From contig NZ_FOTB01000001.1 of assembly GCF_900114445.1 (NCBI RefSeq), forward strand, positions 120,937 through 184,936: a stretch of DNA of 64,000 bases. The letters are read 5' to 3'. Positions 26,514-35,620 of this stretch are shown piece by piece. Made by a program: the position numbers and the translations under genes. Under the pieces are notes generated by a model that searched no databases, was not told the origin of the DNA, and was given only the letters and a program-made list of their open reading frames with translations. Every line of letters begins with the position of its first letter. Positions within the stretch are counted from its first letter, which is position 1. The DNA comes from Salinicoccus halodurans. Its GTDB lineage: Bacteria > Bacillota > Bacilli > Staphylococcales > Salinicoccaceae.

Positions 26514-27401
26514 ATGAAACCTTCAAAATTTGATTATTACCGACCACAGACACTTGAAGAAACATTGAATTTGTTAGCAAATTACGGTGATGAAGGTAAG
26601 ATTCTGGCAGGTGGTCAAAGTTTCATTCCAATACTAAACATGAGGATGTCAGAAGTAGACTGCTTAATTGATATTAATAATGTTAAGGATTTAGATTATA
26701 TCAAGATTGAAGAAGATATATTAAAAATCGGCACTTTGACAAGGCAAAGAAGTCTTGAACAATCAGATCTTGTGTTTGATAAGTTACCGCTTTTACGAGA
26801 AACCTGTGAATTTATAGGACATCAACAAACTAGAAATAGAGGGACAGTAGGAGGAAGCGTTGTTCATGCTGATCCGAGCGCAGAACTTCCTCTCGTTTTT
26901 CTGATCCTCGGGGGAAAAGCAATTATCCAAAGTGAGATTGAAACCCGCGAAACAGAATTGAATGATTTTTTTCTCACTTATTTGACTACCGATATGATGC
27001 CTGATGAATTATTAACTTCCATTCATGTACCAATATCAGATGTTCCGACAGGATATGCATTTGAAGAAATCAGTAGAAGGCATGGTGATTTTGCTTTAGT
27101 TTCAGCAGTTTGTCTGATGAATCGTAATATATCCGGAAAGATTACAGATTTGAGACTGGCAATAGGAGGGGTAGATGCTGTACCAATGTTAGCTGATGAG
27201 GAAGACTTAAAACCTTTAATCGGTAAGCATATCGAAGAGGAAATTATAGATGAAATAGCAGAAAGTGTACTTGAAATGGCAGAACCTGATGGTGATTTAC
27301 ATGCTTCTGCTGAATATCGTATGCACATTGCGAAAGTACTTATTAAAAAAGTTATGAAAAAAGCTTATTTAAGAGCTGAAAGGAAGGAGGTGCCTAATTA
27401 A
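26514..27401 (+). CDS. Molybdenum hydroxylase FAD subunit (CoxM/CutM family)
   Basis: 295 residues. The FAD-binding signatures AGGQS (32-36) and RNRGTVGGSVVHADPSAELP (about 105-125), plus the C-terminal CO_deh_flav_C domain (about 180-285), identify the medium subunit that passes electrons from the Fe-S subunit to the acceptor. Start follows AAAGGAG. The stop TAA shares one base with the next start. Confidence 0.9.
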   Translation: MKPSKFDYYRPQTLEETLNLLANYGDEGKILAGGQSFIPILNMRMSEVDCLIDINNVKDLDYIKIEEDILKIGTLTRQRSLEQSDLVFDKLPLLRETCEFIGHQQTRNRGTVGGSVVHADPSAELPLVFLILGGKAIIQSEIETRETELNDFFLTYLTTDMMPDELLTSIHVPISDVPTGYAFEEISRRHGDFALVSAVCLMNRNISGKITDLRLAIGGVDAVPMLADEEDLKPLIGKHIEEEIIDEIAESVLEMAEPDGDLHASAEYRMHIAKVLIKKVMKKAYLRAERKEVPN

Positions 27402-27898
27402 TGCAGCAGGTAAAAAGCAATGAAAAAATGACTATAAATACAAAAGTGAATGACAAATCATACGAAGTAGATGTAGAACCTCGTAAATTGTTAAGTGATT
27501 TCTTAAGAGAGGATCTTGGGTTAACAGGCACCCATGTTGGATGTGAGCATGGTGTTTGTGGCGCTTGCACCATAATGATTGATGGTCACGCTATTAGAAG
27601 TTGTCTTATGTTTGCAGTTCAAATTGATGGTTCAGAGGTTGAAACGATAGAAGGTCTGCAAAAGAAAGAATTGGGTCTAGAGTTAAAAGAAGCTTTCTCC
27701 AAACACCATGCATTACAATGTGGTTTTTGCACTGCAGGAATTCTTATGTCGGCTGTAGAATTTTTATACGAAGAAAATCATCCGACGGAAAAAGAAACAA
27801 GGGAGATGTTATCAGGGCATCTATGCAGGTGTACTGGTTATGAAGGTATTGTTAGTGCAATTCAAGAAGTGGCAGAGAAAAATAATGAGGGAAGGTGA
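27401..27898 (+). CDS. Molybdenum hydroxylase [2Fe-2S] subunit (CoxS family)
   Basis: 165 residues. All eight cluster ligands are present: Cys 48, 53, 56 and 68 (plant-ferredoxin cluster, CEHGVCGAC...C) and Cys 107, 110, 142 and 144 (alpha-helical cluster, CGFC...CRC). It relays electrons between the Mo and FAD subunits. Translation is coupled to the FAD subunit and has its own AAGGAGGTG. Confidence 0.92.
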   Translation: MQQVKSNEKMTINTKVNDKSYEVDVEPRKLLSDFLREDLGLTGTHVGCEHGVCGACTIMIDGHAIRSCLMFAVQIDGSEVETIEGLQKKELGLELKEAFSKHHALQCGFCTAGILMSAVEFLYEENHPTEKETREMLSGHLCRCTGYEGIVSAIQEVAEKNNEGR

Positions 27899-27903
27899 AT
27901 TAA

Positions 27904-29460
27904 ATGATTTTATCATCTTTGTTTGAATTTGCAGTAAATAGACATCCTAATGAAATTGCTATTATTGAAAAAAGTAAAAAGTATACTTATAAAGAATTTG
28001 ATCAATTGACTGACAAATTAGCACACAACTTACAAAAAATTGGGATAAGAAAAGGTAATAGAATTGTTACCTTAACGAAAAATCGTATGGAAATGGTAGC
28101 TATGTATTGGGCAGCTCAAAAACTCGGCGCTATTTTCACACCTATTAACTTCAGGTTATCTTCAGAGGAGGTTAAATATTGTGTCGAGAATGCAGAAGCA
28201 ACATTAGTTCTTTACGAAAAAGTGAGTGAAGATGCTTTAATGGAAGCCGTGGATAAAAAGAATAAACCAATTCTAATTAGTATTCACGATGATAAGAAAG
28301 CAGATAAAAATTTCGACTTTCTCATTACTAATGGAAAAGAAGAATTCATAAAACCTGAAATAAATGATGATGATGTTTGCTTAATGCTTTATACATCTGG
28401 GACAACTGGTAAACCCAAAGGAGTTCCTCGAACGAATAAAAATGAATATAGTGCAAGCACTGCCCATATAATACAGAACGAATATACAAGCAAAGAAAGA
28501 ACATTAGGTATTATGCCTCTATATCATACAATGGGGATGAGATCTCTTCTGGCTATGACTTTCTTGAATGGGACATTGGTAATGCTTCCTGAGTTTGAAC
28601 CAAAAACTGTTCTTGAAACAATGGAAAAAGAAAAAATCAGTTGTGTTTATTTAGTCCCGACGATTATCCACGATGTATTAAATCATCATGATTTTAAAAA
28701 TTATAATCTCACTTCTTTAAAGAAAGTCGGTTATGCAGGAGCGGCAATGACAAAAAAATTAACAGAAGAAGTTTATGAGAAACTGAACCCTGAAATTTTT
28801 GTGAATCACTATGGTAGTACTGAAGTGTATACCTATTCTATTTGTAATTACCTAAATGAAAAACCTGGATGTGCGGGTAGAGCAGGCTTCCATCAGTATA
28901 TACGAGTTGTAACACCAGATCCGGAAGGGCATTCGACCCCGCAAGATATTGTGCCAGAGGGCGTCCCTGGAGAGATTATAGTAAATACGGAATCAATTGA
29001 ATCTTTTCAGGGATACTGGAAAAGACCGGAAGCTACCAAAAAGGCATTAAGAGAAGGATGGTATTTTACAGGAGATATGGGTGAACTAGATAAAGAAGGA
29101 GATCTTTATGTGGTTGGAAGAGTTGACGACATGATTATTTCTGGAGGAGAAAACATTCATCCTTTAGAGATAGAAGATATCTTAACAAAACATTCTGAAG
29201 TTCTTGAAGCGGTAGTAGTAGGTGTCGAAGACGAAAGATGGGGAGAAAAAGTGATTGCTTATGTTGTAGTCAAGTCCAAAAATTTATCAGCCGATATACT
29301 TGATGACTTTTGCAAAAACGAACCAGGATTATCAAATTTCAAAAGACCAAGAGAATATATATTTGTAGATGAGATCCCTAAAAGTCCAGTAGGGAAAATA
29401 CTGAGAAATAAATTAAAAAAACAAGAAGGACAAGCAATATTAAAAAAAGGAGTGTCTTAA
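27904..29460 (+). CDS. Acyl-CoA ligase (AMP-forming), copy 1
   Basis: 518 residues, ANL superfamily. P-loop YTSGTTGKPKG (163-173), YGSTEVYT near 301, hinge/A8 region WYFTGDMGELDKEGDLYVVGR near 380-400, and the catalytic Lys in SPVGKILRNKLKK near the C-terminus are all intact. It activates a carboxylic acid as its CoA thioester. Lying between the Mo-hydroxylase subunits and a crotonase, it probably makes the acyl-CoA that the hydroxylase attacks, as HmfD does for 2-furoate; substrate is inference. A paralog lies at 31647-33161. Confidence 0.87.
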   Translation: MILSSLFEFAVNRHPNEIAIIEKSKKYTYKEFDQLTDKLAHNLQKIGIRKGNRIVTLTKNRMEMVAMYWAAQKLGAIFTPINFRLSSEEVKYCVENAEATLVLYEKVSEDALMEAVDKKNKPILISIHDDKKADKNFDFLITNGKEEFIKPEINDDDVCLMLYTSGTTGKPKGVPRTNKNEYSASTAHIIQNEYTSKERTLGIMPLYHTMGMRSLLAMTFLNGTLVMLPEFEPKTVLETMEKEKISCVYLVPTIIHDVLNHHDFKNYNLTSLKKVGYAGAAMTKKLTEEVYEKLNPEIFVNHYGSTEVYTYSICNYLNEKPGCAGRAGFHQYIRVVTPDPEGHSTPQDIVPEGVPGEIIVNTESIESFQGYWKRPEATKKALREGWYFTGDMGELDKEGDLYVVGRVDDMIISGGENIHPLEIEDILTKHSEVLEAVVVGVEDERWGEKVIAYVVVKSKNLSADILDDFCKNEPGLSNFKRPREYIFVDEIPKSPVGKILRNKLKKQEGQAILKKGVS

Positions 29461-29461
29461 A

Positions 29462-30256
29462 ATGGCAGAAACTAACACACAAAAATGGGATCATATACAA
29501 GTGGAAAAAGATGAAGAGAGTCAAGTAGCGACCATAGTTTTAGATAGACCTGAAAAAATGAATGCTTTAAGTTACCAGGGAAGGGCGCATTTGAAAGAAA
29601 TATTCTTCGATTTAAATAAGAATGAAGGAATTAGAGTAATTGTTATTAAAGGTGCTGGAGAAAAAGCTTTTACTGCTGGTGGTACAATACAAGAATTTAT
29701 GGAACGTTCCCCAGAGGAATTGTCACTTTTACATGAAAATGTTGCTGCACCTGAGTTATCACCAAAGCCCGTAATTGCTCAGCTACAAGGTTACACCTTT
29801 GGAGTGGGGTTGGAAATCGCAATGGCTTGTGATTTCAGAGTAGCAGCTGATAATACTAGAATGGCACTCCCGGAAATGAATTTAGGAATGATACCAGGGA
29901 GCGGGGGGACACAACGAATTGCAAAAATTGTTGGAGTAGGTAGAGCTAAAGATATGATTATGCGAGCCAGACATATAAAGGCTGAAGAAGCATTGCAATG
30001 GGGATTACTGACAGAAGTAGTCGCACATGAAGAACTTGAAGGAAAAGTAAATGATTTAGTTGAAGAACTGGTTAAATTTTCGCCTGTGGCACAACGGGTT
30101 GCCAAACGAGTCCTAAACAGTTCCCAGGACACTCCGTTAAGTGCCGGCCTTGAACTTGAAGGATATGCATATGGTTTGTTGCGAAGTACACATGATTTTA
30201 AAGAAGGTGTGGACGCTTTCTACGAAAAAAGAAAACCTGAATTTAATGGTAACTAA
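29462..30256 (+). CDS. Enoyl-CoA hydratase/isomerase (crotonase) family enzyme
   Basis: 264 residues. The oxyanion-hole region AFTAGGTIQEF (about 70-80), Glu 118 in VGLEIAMACDF and Glu 138 in ALPEMNLGMIPGSGGTQR match the two catalytic glutamates of hydratases, so it should be active. It starts one base after ligase 1 ends. In 2-furoyl-CoA clusters the equivalent (HmfE-type) gene acts on the hydroxylated acyl-CoA to release 2-oxoglutarate; a plain hydratase is the alternative. Confidence 0.85.
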   Translation: MAETNTQKWDHIQVEKDEESQVATIVLDRPEKMNALSYQGRAHLKEIFFDLNKNEGIRVIVIKGAGEKAFTAGGTIQEFMERSPEELSLLHENVAAPELSPKPVIAQLQGYTFGVGLEIAMACDFRVAADNTRMALPEMNLGMIPGSGGTQRIAKIVGVGRAKDMIMRARHIKAEEALQWGLLTEVVAHEELEGKVNDLVEELVKFSPVAQRVAKRVLNSSQDTPLSAGLELEGYAYGLLRSTHDFKEGVDAFYEKRKPEFNGN

Positions 30257-30307
30257 AGCTTGAAAGTAAAAAACAATTAAGGTTTTTTTAAAAGGGGGAT
30301 TGGGTGC

Positions 30308-31564
30308 ATGAAACTAAAAGAAACACTCAATATCAAAACAATTAGTGCAGGAGTATTAGCAGCCATTTTTGGATGTACTGGACCCGCTCTTATCGTAATA
30401 GGTGGTGCTCAAAACGGCGGATTAACACAAGTGGAGACAATTTCTTGGCTATTCGCAATCTACTTTTTTGGAGGAATACTAGGAATTTTCTTATCACTCC
30501 GATATCGTCAGCCTATCGCAGGAGCATATTCTATACCAGCAGCAGTTCTTGTAGCAGGCGCGCTTACAACAAACACATTGAGTGAAGCAACCGGTGCTTA
30601 TTTGATTGCCGGAATAATTGTATTATTACTTGGAATTAGCGGAATGATAGGTAAAGTTATGCGTTGGATTCCAGTGCCAATTGTTATGGCAATGATAGTT
30701 GGAGCAATGATATCATTTGGGACTGATATGATACTATCCATAGAGAAAGCCCCATTAATAGCAGGAACAGCAGTCGCTCTCTATCTCCTTTCTACTGCTT
30801 TGACCAAAAAAGTTCCTGCGATTTTGCCGGCCTTTATTGGAACGATGGCCGTAGCATTAGCAATGGGTCAGTTTTCTCTATCGGGAATGGAGCCGGCACT
30901 AGTTATACCCCAGTTAGTAATGCCGACGTTTAGTTTTGAAGCAATAATTTCCCTATCAATTCCATTGGCTCTATTAGTTATTGGAGCTGAAAATGCTCAA
31001 GCGACCGGTGTGTTAATCTCTCAAGGTTATAAACCGCCGATCAATATGATGACCATTTTCAGTGGTGTTGGAGGAATACTGACGTCGTTGTTCGGGGGAC
31101 ATAATGCTAATATTGCAGGTCCGATGACTGCGATTTGTGCTTCAGAAGAAGCTGGAGAAAACAAGGAAAAAAGATATGGAGCCGTTATCGTAAATGGAAC
31201 ATTATTTGCATTGTTTGGAATATTTGCAGGGGTGGCTGTTCCTTTCGTTACAGCAATGCCCGGAACACTCGTGGGAACAATTGCCGGATTGGCAATGATA
31301 GGTGTACTACTAAGTTCTCTACAAGCCGCTTTTTCTGAAACGAAATTCCAAATCGGTGCCTTCTTTGCATTAATTATTGGAATATCTGGAATTTCATTTT
31401 TCGGTATCAGTGCACCATTTTGGTCTATTTTAGGCGGAGTAGCTGTGTCGTTAGCAATCGAACAAAAAGATTTTAAAGAAACATCAGCTGATCAAAATGA
31501 TGATAAGATAAAAATTATAGAAAAAGAATCGCCCAAAATTGAAAGCGCAACCAATATTGAATAG
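30308..31564 (+). CDS. BenE-type benzoate/H+ symporter-family transporter
   Basis: 418 residues with about 12 hydrophobic segments. It has the BenE-family start (AGVLAAIFGCTGPALIVIGGA) and GIGGILTSLFGGHNANIAGPMTAICAS-like sequence near 255-285 (given as a landmark). BenE imports benzoate with protons; here it probably imports the acid activated by the adjacent ligases. It is 51 bases after the crotonase. The charged C-terminal tail ends the unit, and a new promoter begins at its stop codon. Confidence 0.85.
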   Translation: MKLKETLNIKTISAGVLAAIFGCTGPALIVIGGAQNGGLTQVETISWLFAIYFFGGILGIFLSLRYRQPIAGAYSIPAAVLVAGALTTNTLSEATGAYLIAGIIVLLLGISGMIGKVMRWIPVPIVMAMIVGAMISFGTDMILSIEKAPLIAGTAVALYLLSTALTKKVPAILPAFIGTMAVALAMGQFSLSGMEPALVIPQLVMPTFSFEAIISLSIPLALLVIGAENAQATGVLISQGYKPPINMMTIFSGVGGILTSLFGGHNANIAGPMTAICASEEAGENKEKRYGAVIVNGTLFALFGIFAGVAVPFVTAMPGTLVGTIAGLAMIGVLLSSLQAAFSETKFQIGAFFALIIGISGISFFGISAPFWSILGGVAVSLAIEQKDFKETSADQNDDKIKIIEKESPKIESATNIE

Positions 31565-31590
31565 ACAATAAATTTTTAGAGTATTATAAT
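31562..31590 (+). promoter_or_regulatory. Promoter of acyl-CoA ligase copy 2
   Basis: TAGACA (5 of 6 consensus) and a consensus TATAAT are exactly 17 bases apart. It starts within the benE stop codon, giving ligase 2 and the regulator independent expression. Confidence 0.75.
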
Positions 31591-31629
31591 AGGAGCATTC
31601 TTAATAGAAGAGTTCCTATTTCTATTTTA
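31588..31629 (+). terminator. Hairpin with T-rich tail between benE and ligase 2
   Basis: AATAGGA and TCCTATT pair across about 19 bases, followed by TCTATTTTAT. It may terminate the benE unit, or act in the leader of ligase 2, since it overlaps that promoter. Confidence 0.45.
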
Positions 31630-31646
31630 TCAAGGAGAGACCACTA

Positions 31647-33161
31647 ATGCATCTTATAGATATATACAATAATACCTTAGCCCGTTCACCAAAGGATTCT
31701 GCAGTTTTTTATAATGGTGCATTTTACAGTTATGAATATATTCATAACCAGACTGAGCAACTGGCAATTTCGCTAATTAACCTTGGTGTTGGAAAACAGG
31801 ATAGAATTATGGTTATGCTAAAAAATAATATAGAGAATATAATTGTTTTTTGGGCAACACAAAAAATCAATGCGGTATATGTTCCAATTAATATGGATAT
31901 GACATTTGATTATATAAAGTATTGTATTGAGGATGTCGAAGCCAAAGTCCTATTCCTTGAAGATGAGAATGCGGATATTGTAAAAGATATAAAAATGACT
32001 AATGATCTGATTATAGTTAGCACACTTGGAGAAGCGGATTTTTCTCTTGAAGAAATGCTGAAAAATGGTAATGGAAACTTAGATGAAATTACTAAAGATG
32101 ATGAAGATTTAGCGCTAATACTTTATACGTCTGGTACCTCTGGACGGCCAAAGGGTGTACCTCGTACTCATAAAAATGAATATGCTGCAACAATGGCACA
32201 TATTATACAAAACACTTACATCCGAGGGGACAATATAATTGGAGCTGTACAACTTTATCATACTATGGGAATGAAAGCCTTTTTAAGTATGACATTCCTT
32301 GGTGGGTGCTATTTTGTACATACTGAATATGATGCAGAAGACATATTAAAACAAATCCAGGACTATAAAATAACTACATTATTCTTAACGCCTACTCAAA
32401 TTCACGATCTTTTAACAGTAACGAATAAATATTTTGATGTGTCTTCCATTCGAGTTATTTCTTATGCAGGTGCTCCAATGAGCACAAATTTAATTAATAG
32501 ATGCAATGAATTTTTTGAACCTGAAGAATTTATAAACCATTATGGAAGTACTGAAGTATATACCATTAGTATTTCTAATAATATTAGAGAAAAACCTTGG
32601 AGTGCTGGCAAAGCTGGTATACATAGCCAAATTAAAATAAATCCAATAAATGGAGATTATCATATTGACTATAAAAGTAAAAAAGAAGTGGGAGAAATTA
32701 TAGTAAGCTTAAAGTCAGATGAAGCTTTTAAAGGGTACTGGAATCGTCCTGATGAGACTGCTAAAGTAATTAAGGATGGCTGGTATCATACTGGAGATAT
32801 TGGCAGAATACTGGATAGCGGAGAATTAGTAGTAGTTGGAAGACTTGATGAAATGATTCTGTCTAATGGAGAGAATATACACCCACATCAGATAGAGCAA
32901 GTGCTGAATAATCATCCAGACGTAATAGAATCGGTAGTAGTAGGGGAAACAGATGAAAGACTCGGAGAGATGATATCTGCTTACATAATTTCTAACAGCG
33001 ATAAAATTAGTTTCCTTGATTTAGATTCATACTGTAAAATTTCAGGTTTATCAAGCCATTTAAGACCGAGAAAATATACGTTTCTGGATGAATTACCCTT
33101 AACGAAAAAAGGAAAGATAAATAGAAAATTATTGCAACTTGGTAAATTCAATGAAAGTTAA
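31647..33161 (+). CDS. Acyl-CoA ligase (AMP-forming), copy 2
   Basis: 504 residues, paralog of ligase 1. Intact motifs are YTSGTSGRPKG near 162, HYGSTEVYT near 297, WYHTGDIGRILDSGELVVVGR near 374-394, and a C-terminal Lys in LTKKGKINRK. It shares with copy 1 the unusual GVPRTxKNEY and STEVYT stretches, so the two probably arose by duplication in this cluster and may activate related acids. It has its own promoter and is followed by the regulator gene. Confidence 0.85.
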   Translation: MHLIDIYNNTLARSPKDSAVFYNGAFYSYEYIHNQTEQLAISLINLGVGKQDRIMVMLKNNIENIIVFWATQKINAVYVPINMDMTFDYIKYCIEDVEAKVLFLEDENADIVKDIKMTNDLIIVSTLGEADFSLEEMLKNGNGNLDEITKDDEDLALILYTSGTSGRPKGVPRTHKNEYAATMAHIIQNTYIRGDNIIGAVQLYHTMGMKAFLSMTFLGGCYFVHTEYDAEDILKQIQDYKITTLFLTPTQIHDLLTVTNKYFDVSSIRVISYAGAPMSTNLINRCNEFFEPEEFINHYGSTEVYTISISNNIREKPWSAGKAGIHSQIKINPINGDYHIDYKSKKEVGEIIVSLKSDEAFKGYWNRPDETAKVIKDGWYHTGDIGRILDSGELVVVGRLDEMILSNGENIHPHQIEQVLNNHPDVIESVVVGETDERLGEMISAYIISNSDKISFLDLDSYCKISGLSSHLRPRKYTFLDELPLTKKGKINRKLLQLGKFNES

Positions 33162-33188
33162 AGAGAATAGAAAAGAGGCTTACTCTTT

Positions 33189-33959
33189 ATGAGCATACTG
33201 ATCATTGATGATGATTTAGAAAGTAGCGTCAGAATAACTAATATTCTCAAACAATCCATACATTCAGATATTAAAATTTTGGAAGCAAGAAGTGCAACTG
33301 AAGGCCTAAAAATGGTAAAGGAAGATCGTCCGTTTATTGTTGTCACAGAACTATCTTTAAGTGATTCAACTGGTCTAGAGGTGGGCAAAAAGATATTATC
33401 AGAATTCAATGATATATTTGTCATTGCTATATCTCAGTTAAAAATGTTTGAACTAGTACAAGAGTCAATTAACAGTGGTTTTTCAGGATTTCATTTAAAG
33501 CCAGTAATAAAGAGTGAATTTTTATCTACAATAGAAAGATTGATATTATCAAGGACAATAATAAATAAGCAGGAAACTTCAATAATCCTGTCCGATAACG
33601 ATAGTGATGAATTTAAAGCAGATATGTCTAAACCTATAAGTACAGCGATTGAGTACATCCGTTTGAACTATTTTAAATCTATTAATCTAAATGACATAGC
33701 AGATAAGGTTTATTTAAGTCCGTCACATTTTAGTAGGATGTTTAAAGAGGTTACAGATACCACCTTCATAGAATTTTTAACTGAAATAAGAATAGAAAAA
33801 TCAAAATATTTTCTGAAATCAACTGACATGCCAATTGAAGTGATTGCACATAATATTGGTTTTTCAAGTGCTACATATTTTGCTACAACATTTAAAAAAT
33901 CACAAGGTAAAACTCCTAGAGAATATAGAATTTTACATTTGAAACTAGATGCACACTAA
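33189..33959 (+). CDS. AraC-type response regulator with atypical receiver domain
   Basis: 256 residues. Receiver domain (1-120) with the acidic pocket D7-D9, switch Ser 82 and Lys 104 in FHLKPV, but the phosphorylation site is Glu 54 (VVTELSL) instead of Asp. A C-terminal AraC double HTH follows (about 150-250: INLNDIADKVYLSPSHFSRMFKE and IEVIAHNIGFSSATYFATTFKK). No sensor kinase is nearby. Glu may mimic phosphorylation, or the receiver may bind a ligand or partner. It probably activates the island promoters at 21833 and 31562. Confidence 0.82.
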   Translation: MSILIIDDDLESSVRITNILKQSIHSDIKILEARSATEGLKMVKEDRPFIVVTELSLSDSTGLEVGKKILSEFNDIFVIAISQLKMFELVQESINSGFSGFHLKPVIKSEFLSTIERLILSRTIINKQETSIILSDNDSDEFKADMSKPISTAIEYIRLNYFKSINLNDIADKVYLSPSHFSRMFKEVTDTTFIEFLTEIRIEKSKYFLKSTDMPIEVIAHNIGFSSATYFATTFKKSQGKTPREYRILHLKLDAH

Positions 33960-34001
33960 ATATTTTTATAGTGAATAGTAACACTTGAGTTGGGCTTTTT
34001 A

Positions 34002-34030
34002 TTGACCGGGAACTTCTATAAATATATGAT
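34002..34030 (+). promoter_or_regulatory. Promoter of the GntR/UTRA gene
   Basis: TTGACC and TATGAT are 17 bases apart. The AT-rich island composition ends just before it. Confidence 0.75.
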
Positions 34031-34033
34031 TGG

Positions 34034-34046
34034 ACTGTTGTACAGT
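34034..34046. promoter_or_regulatory. Palindromic operator at the GntR promoter
   Basis: ACTGT-TGT-ACAGT is a perfect inverted repeat lying over the predicted transcription start, 20 bases before the gntR start. Autorepression is likely. No second perfect copy was noticed upstream of neighbouring genes. Confidence 0.65.
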
Positions 34047-34065
34047 ATAGGGACGGAGGTCTAAA

Positions 34066-34806
34066 ATGAACCAATCTGGTTTTAATGTCTCCAATGAAAG
34101 CATCATCAGGAATGCCATCCAGGAAATGATTTTGAATAATGATCTGAAGCCCGGTGATAAACTGCCGAGTGAAAACGTGCTGGCTGATGAATATAAAGTG
34201 AAGCGGATTATTGTGAGGAATGCTTTGGTGCAGATGGAAAAGATGGGGATTCTCGGCAGCAGGCAGGGTGTCGGCCGTTTTGTAAAAGAGAAGATGCCTG
34301 TGATTGAACTGGATATGTCCGGACGTCGAAGTTTCTCAGACAAGATGAGGGAACAGGGTGTGCCGTATGAAAGCAGAGTGATTTTCGCGGGTTATGCGAC
34401 GGACAAAGAGCAGGGGAAATATCGGGTGGCGTTTGGTTTGACTGATAATATTGCGATTTACAAAGTGGCGCGGCTGCGGATTGTCAATCATGTCCCCTGC
34501 GCACTTCACGTATCTTATATCCGGAAGGACGTTGTTCCGGAGATTGATGACGACAGGAATCAATTGAGTTCGTTGTTCAACTATTATAAAAAGAATGGCA
34601 TTGTAAATTTGAAGTCCGTGGACACTCAGATACACACCGCTTTCCCGACACTGAACGAGCAGCGGAAACTCGAATGCCAGGAACTGGTGCCGCTGATTGT
34701 CTATGAATCGCAGACAGTGGATGAAGACACGGGCGATATAATAGAGCAGACACGGATCCTGTATAGAAGCGACCTGTTCAAGCACTCGCTGGGATCTGTG
34801 AATTAA
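34066..34806 (+). CDS. GntR-family (HutC/UTRA) transcriptional regulator
   Basis: 246 residues. The N-terminal GntR winged helix (about 12-78; LKPGDKLPSENVLADEYKV) is joined to a UTRA effector domain (about 95-240). Relatives sense amino sugars, histidine-pathway compounds or phosphonate-pathway compounds (PhnF). It lies 4.8 kb from the phn cluster on the same strand with other genes between, so a PhnF role is possible but unproven. Base composition has returned to that of the host. Start follows GGAGG. Confidence 0.85.
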   Translation: MNQSGFNVSNESIIRNAIQEMILNNDLKPGDKLPSENVLADEYKVKRIIVRNALVQMEKMGILGSRQGVGRFVKEKMPVIELDMSGRRSFSDKMREQGVPYESRVIFAGYATDKEQGKYRVAFGLTDNIAIYKVARLRIVNHVPCALHVSYIRKDVVPEIDDDRNQLSSLFNYYKKNGIVNLKSVDTQIHTAFPTLNEQRKLECQELVPLIVYESQTVDEDTGDIIEQTRILYRSDLFKHSLGSVN

Positions 34807-34827
34807 GGGGTTTTATTCCATAATACG

Positions 34828-34853
34828 AGCGTACTGCGATGCAGTACGCTTTA
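34828..34853. terminator. Terminator between gntR and lysE
   Basis: AGCGTACTGC and GCAGTACGCT form a perfect 10-bp stem with a 3-base loop, followed by TTT then A. It lies between convergent genes. Confidence 0.75.
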
Positions 34854-34865
34854 AAATTATAAACA

Positions 34866-35489
34866 TCATTTTTGGCTGAAGGCGATGTTCAAGCCGATAA
34901 TGGCAAAGAGTGTGCCCTGCACGAGGTTGATTTTTCTGGATATGGTCGGGCTTTTGCGCAGCAGATTTCCTGCCTTTCCGGCAAACAGACTGATTAAAAC
35001 AAAAATCACTAATGATATGAACAGGAATAAAAACCCATATACCAGCATTTGGACAGAGACGCTGCCGGTTTCATAATTGATGAATTGCGGGAAGAAGGCC
35101 AGGAAGAATAAGGCGACTTTCGGGTTCAGCAGGTTCATGATGATGCCTCTTTTGTATAAAGCCCTGTAGTTCAGGGAATCTTCGGTTTTGAGGTCGAATT
35201 TTCCACCTTTATCCCTGAAAGACTTGTATGCGAGGTATAGAAGATACGTTGCGCCTGCATATTTTACGATGTTGAAGGCTAAAGTCGAATGATAGATGAT
35301 CGCAGATAACCCGATGGTGGCAGCGGTGATATGGACGAGTATGCCGGTACAGAGGCCGAGAGTAGTATAGACGCCTGCATTCTTTCCTTTTCCTATGCTT
35401 TGGGCCAGTACAAACAGGTTATCCGGGCCGGGTGCAAGCGTCAGTATTATGGCTGCACCCAAAAAGGATGCGATGGTCAGAAGCTCCAA
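34866..35489 (-). CDS. LysE-family amino acid exporter
   Basis: 207 residues with six hydrophobic segments. The LysE/RhtB start (ILTLAPGPDNLFVLAQSIGKG, shown as landmark near 15-35) and NLLNPKVALFFLAFFPQF near 120 are diagnostic. It exports amino acids or related solutes. The start is TTG on the minus strand with AAGGAGGGA. It is divergent from the opine-dehydrogenase-like gene with a 131-base shared region. Confidence 0.88.
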   Translation of the reverse strand: MELLTIASFLGAAIILTLAPGPDNLFVLAQSIGKGKNAGVYTTLGLCTGILVHITAATIGLSAIIYHSTLAFNIVKYAGATYLLYLAYKSFRDKGGKFDLKTEDSLNYRALYKRGIIMNLLNPKVALFFLAFFPQFINYETGSVSVQMLVYGFLFLFISLVIFVLISLFAGKAGNLLRKSPTISRKINLVQGTLFAIIGLNIAFSQK

Positions 35490-35620
35490 GGCCGTCCCTC
35501 CTTATAATTTTATATTTTTTCAATTTTAACACAAATCGAGTGGGATAAACATCTCATGTTTTTTTTAAAATATGTATTGTGGTAGTATGAATTCCAACAG
35601 TAGACAAAGGGGAGATGGAG

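Noticed and set aside
23603-27898. Aerobic CO dehydrogenase (coxLMS)
   Set aside because: The large-subunit loop reads GLIRGYGGPQ, not the AYxCSFR of form I enzymes, and the cluster holds CoA ligases and a carboxylate transporter.
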